From: Tabrizicola soli
Lineage (GTDB): Bacteria > Pseudomonadota > Alphaproteobacteria > Rhodobacterales > Rhodobacteraceae
Assembly (NCBI RefSeq): GCF_015999335.1
Contig: NZ_JAEACP010000019.1
Span: forward strand, 51,164-115,163
Direction of reading: 5' to 3'
DNA: 64,000 bases
Shown here piece by piece: positions 61,751 to 64,000 of the stretch. Position 1 is the stretch's first letter. Each line of letters begins with the position of its first letter. The position numbers and the translations under genes were made by a program. The notes below the pieces were generated by a model. The model did not search any database and was not told the DNA's origin. It saw only the letters and a list, made by a program, of their open reading frames with translations.

Positions 61751-62341
61751 TCAGAATCTCGATCTGAGGTCGGAAAGGATTTCGGCGGCTGGCGTGCCGT
61801 AGGCGAACTGCCTCAGCCATACGCCGTCAGGGCCGATCAGGAACAGGCCGGGACTGTGCGACATGGTGTAGCCGTCCGCGACCGCTGCGTCGGCCTCACG
61901 GGCGAAGTAGATCTTGAAGCTCTCGGCCGCAGCCTCCGTGTCCGCATCAGTGCCCGCAAGCCCGAGGATCGCCGGGTGAAACGCCTCGGTATACTCCCGA
62001 AGGCCGAGCCGCCGGTCCCGCACCGGGTCGATGGAAACGAAGATGGGCTGCACCTTCGCCGCATCTGGCCCGAGATCGTCCATCACCTGCGCGACCTCGG
62101 ATAGGGTGGTGGGGCACACGTCCGGGCAATTGGTGAAGCCGAAGAAGACCAGCAGGAACTTGCCACGAAACTCTTCCGATGTCCGCTGCGTCCCCTCGCT
62201 GTCCGCAAGCGAGAAGGACGGGGAAAAGGCCGCGTCCGCAACGTCTTGCATCCCGGCAGATGACCAGCGCAGCGCGAAGAACGCCACGGTCGCCACAATG
62301 GCTGCGGTCCAGAGGATGATTTGCAGATTCCGAAGGCGCAT
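61751..62341 (-). CDS. SCO1/SenC copper chaperone, copy 2
   Basis: The 196-residue protein has an N-terminal anchor (NLQIILWTAAIVATVAFFAL) and the SCO fold: VFFGFTNCPDVCPTTLSEVAQVMDDLG with CxxxC, and the His in GYTMSHSPGLFLIGPDG. It is the first gene of the SCO-PCuAC-SCO-M23-DUF411 operon and is preceded by a MerR-type promoter. It and copy 1 are only moderately similar, so they may serve different clients. Confidence 0.93.
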   Translation of the reverse strand: MRLRNLQIILWTAAIVATVAFFALRWSSAGMQDVADAAFSPSFSLADSEGTQRTSEEFRGKFLLVFFGFTNCPDVCPTTLSEVAQVMDDLGPDAAKVQPIFVSIDPVRDRRLGLREYTEAFHPAILGLAGTDADTEAAAESFKIYFAREADAAVADGYTMSHSPGLFLIGPDGVWLRQFAYGTPAAEILSDLRSRF

Positions 62342-62368
62342 TCAGAAGTCCCAAGCTTTGTAGTAGGC

Positions 62369-62399
62369 GGTCTAGAACCTTGAGCAACTAGAGGTTCAA
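62369..62399 (-). promoter_or_regulatory. MerR-type promoter of the SCO operon
   Basis: Reading leftward: TTGAAC, a 19-bp spacer, then TAGACC. The arms GAACCT and AGGTTC face each other over 11 bp. The 19-bp spacing and dyad are those of MerR-family promoters, nearer to CadR/ZntR than to the copA box. It lies 28 bp before the SCO start. Confidence 0.6.
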
Positions 62400-62440
62400 G
62401 TCGCAACCATCCCGTCCACATCCGGCAGGCGGGCTTTCGC

Positions 62441-62617
62441 CTATCCATGCGGGACCAGAAAACGCGCCAGCGCGATACCGATAAGCACGCCGACGAGGCC
62501 GAAGGCAATCCCATAGCCGACTCCGTACTGCAGACAGTCGAGCCGCTTGCCTCCGCGCCTTCGGGCGACAAGCACCCCCCAGACGAAGCCCGCGAGGGCG
62601 AAGACGGGTCCAATCAT
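62441..62617 (-). CDS. Small two-span membrane protein, 58 residues
   Basis: Its ATG overlaps the lnt stop (ATGA). The product reads MIGPVFALAGFVWGVLVARR, a charged loop RRGGKRLDCLQYGVGYG, then a second span AFGLVGVLIGIALARFLVPHG. It looks like a conserved small inner-membrane protein. Coupling to lnt suggests an envelope role; function is unknown. Confidence 0.6.
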   Translation of the reverse strand: MIGPVFALAGFVWGVLVARRRGGKRLDCLQYGVGYGIAFGLVGVLIGIALARFLVPHG

Positions 62618-63872
62618 GCGACGCCCCTTTTCTGTGAGCTCGTGGGCCTGGTCCGCCGGAGCAGGCCATATCCGGTCCAGCTTGCGACCAGCATTGCCAG
62701 CGGCATCCAGTCCCCGAAACGGGCATAGAGGGTTGCGCGAAGCGGCCTCGGCAGACGTGCGTCGATGATTCCCTGTTCGCCGAGCTCGAGAAAAGCCGTG
62801 ACGCGCCCGAACGGGTCGACCACCGCCGAGATTCCGGTGTTAGCCGCGCGAACCAGCGGCAAGCCTTCTTCGACCGCACGCATCCGCGCCGAGGCGAAGT
62901 GCTGCCATGGTCCGATCGAGGTGCCGAACCAGGCGTCGTTGGTCGCGTTGAAGATCCAGTCGGGCCGTATCGCGTCATCGACCACATGCCCGGGGAAGAT
63001 GATCTCATAGCAGATCGCAACGCCGGGAAACGGGAAAGGGCCGAAAGCAAGAGTCGCGGGTCCGGGGCCGGGCGAGAAGTCGCCAAGTGACTGAACGATC
63101 CGCGGGAACGGCAGAAGCCCGCGCCAGGGCACATATTCGCCGAAGGGGACGAGGTGATGCTTCGCATAGCGAGCCAGGACGCCGCCGTCCGATCCGATGG
63201 CAAGGACCGCGTTGTGATAGACTGCGTCTGTACCGGCGAGTTCCCGCTCCGGGCTGCCGGTCAAGAGCACGGCGCGATCCGGCAGAAGCCAGCCGATCAC
63301 CGCTCTTGCCCCCGGATCTTCGGCAAGAAACCCTGGCCAAGCAGTTTCTGGCCACAAGAGCAGGTCGAACGCACCGGGCCGGGCCGAGAGGAACAGGAGC
63401 CGCGCGATGTTGGCGTTGCGCGCAGCCGGGTCCCACTTCGCGCTCTGTGGGATGTTCGGCTGGACGATGCGAACCTCCCGTCCTTGGCCGGTGTCCGCCG
63501 ACAGAAGCGCAACGCGAAGGTATCCGAACATGGCCAAGGCCAACATCGTTGCTGCAGCCACCCCAAGATATGCCCGACGGCTTTCCCGCGCCGGGCCGCC
63601 CATCGCATGTCCGATGCTGGCCGCTGCCAGGACGAGGACGAACCCCAGTCCGTAGCTGCCCAAGACCGAGGCCGCTTGGGCAAGAATGGTCCAGTCGGCC
63701 AGTGCATAGGCGGCAAGATTCCAGGGAAAACCTGTGAGCACATGACCACGTAGCCATTCAGCGATTGTCCAGGCGGTGGCAAGCGACAGGGCAGGCGGCA
63801 GGCCCGCTCGCGCCAGCTGCGCCGCCAAGGCGCAGGACAGCGCGGGGAAAACCGAGAGAACCGCAGCAAGAC
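62614..63872 (-). CDS. lnt: Apolipoprotein N-acyltransferase, N-terminus removed by IS insertion
   Basis: The reading frame is continuous to about 63875, where it meets an IS end and then a stop. The visible part has membrane spans (ATAWTIAEWLRGHVLTGFPWNLAAYALADW) and the nitrilase-type domain: LLLWPETAWPGFL with the catalytic Glu, KHHLVPFGEYVPWR with Lys, VAICYEIIFPG with Cys, and NDAWFGTSIGPWQHFASARMRAVEEGLPLVRAANTGISAVVDPFGR. Roughly 80-100 N-terminal residues are missing, so this copy is probably inactive unless a TTG near 63828 suffices. Lnt adds the third acyl chain to lipoproteins. Confidence 0.85.
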
Positions 63873-63876
63873 CTAG

Positions 63877-64000
63877 GCTGTGAACTCATAAACGGGATTT
63901 CCGCGGGTTCTGAAGCGTGATTCACTCGCCTCGATGGAGGTGGTGATGGCGCGTTTTGATCTTTCGGACTTCGAATGGGATCTGATCCGAGCGCTGCTGC
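63877..64000 (+). mobile_element. IS5-family (IS427-like) insertion sequence, left end
   Basis: Homology to lnt stops at CTAG (63873-63876), a typical IS5-group target. The following GCTGTGAACTCATAAACGGG probably contains the terminal inverted repeat. A transposase start follows at 63946. The right end lies outside the window, so the duplication cannot be confirmed. Confidence 0.65.
63946..64000 (+). CDS. IS5-family transposase (N-terminus only)
   Basis: The visible residues MARFDLSDFEWDLIRALL match the opening of IS5/IS427-type transposases (DUF4096-like N-terminal region). GGAGG lies five bases before the ATG. The frame runs off the right edge. Confidence 0.8.
   Translation, partial: MARFDLSDFEWDLIRALL

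Overview
This 64 kb window is high-GC DNA from an alphaproteobacterium, most likely a member of the Rhodobacteraceae (Paracoccus/Rhodobacter-like). That placement is an inference from codon use, gene families and the repABC replicon. The repABC operon (about 9.7-13.3 kb), a serine resolvase, an orphan antitoxin and an IS5-type element at the right edge point to a large plasmid or chromid region dominated by metal resistance. No rRNA, tRNA or CRISPR was seen.

Layout. (1) 0-6.2 kb: an arsenic island with an edge-truncated arsR, an ArsR-ArsC fusion, GAPDH and arsJ (the arsenate export pair), then on the other strand an MFS carrier, an ArsP/DUF318-type permease and an arsR. (2) 6.2-17.5 kb: plasmid backbone with repA-repB-(antisense RNA)-repC, a 723-residue ParB-like protein, candidate parS palindromes, an orphan AbrB-type antitoxin, a DUF4143 ATPase, a resolvase and a DUF1403-like gene with a decayed second copy. 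(3) 17.5-27.3 kb: a heme-copper-oxidase-like pair whose subunit I appears to lack active-site ligands, then cueR-copA diverging from copZ-DUF305 through two CueR-type promoters, a Met/His-rich periplasmic protein, an SRPBCC protein and an archaeal-type (type II) GAPDH. (4) 27.6-33.8 kb: a P1B ATPase with an unusual CPD motif, a Cys-rich mini-protein, two overlapping ECF sigma genes (one CorE-like with a Cys-rich tail), DUF2933 and an isoprenylcysteine-methyltransferase-like protein. (5) 33.9-44.3 kb: a YfcC carrier with arcABC (arginine deiminase pathway), DUF6629, DUF5676, PRPP synthetase, a beta-CASP nuclease, AMP phosphorylase and an EamA carrier, probably an energy or nucleotide-salvage module for low oxygen. 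(6) 44.4-63.9 kb: an envelope and copper island with two L,D-transpeptidases, PBP2, an M23 protein, Lnt, four Dsb/TlpA-type thioredoxin-fold proteins, three c-type cytochromes, a ferric-reductase-like membrane protein, a multicopper oxidase, two SCO proteins, PCuAC and two DUF411 proteins.

How it fits together. Copper would be exported from the cytosol by CopA, with CopZ as chaperone, and oxidised, bound or carried in the periplasm by the multicopper oxidase, SCO, PCuAC, DUF411 and Met-rich proteins. Peptidoglycan cross-linking enzymes lie in the same operons, and one of these operons starts with a box nearly identical to the copA CueR operator. Five small secreted ORFs share one architecture (signal sequence, Cys pair, then 36-43 residues, then a terminal PP motif). 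Four of them are the first gene of an operon. They look like copper-responsive leader peptides of the CruR/DUF2946 kind and are the most interesting finding here.

All family names come from reading the translated sequences, with no database search. Start codons were chosen from Shine-Dalgarno spacing, gene overlaps and signal peptides.
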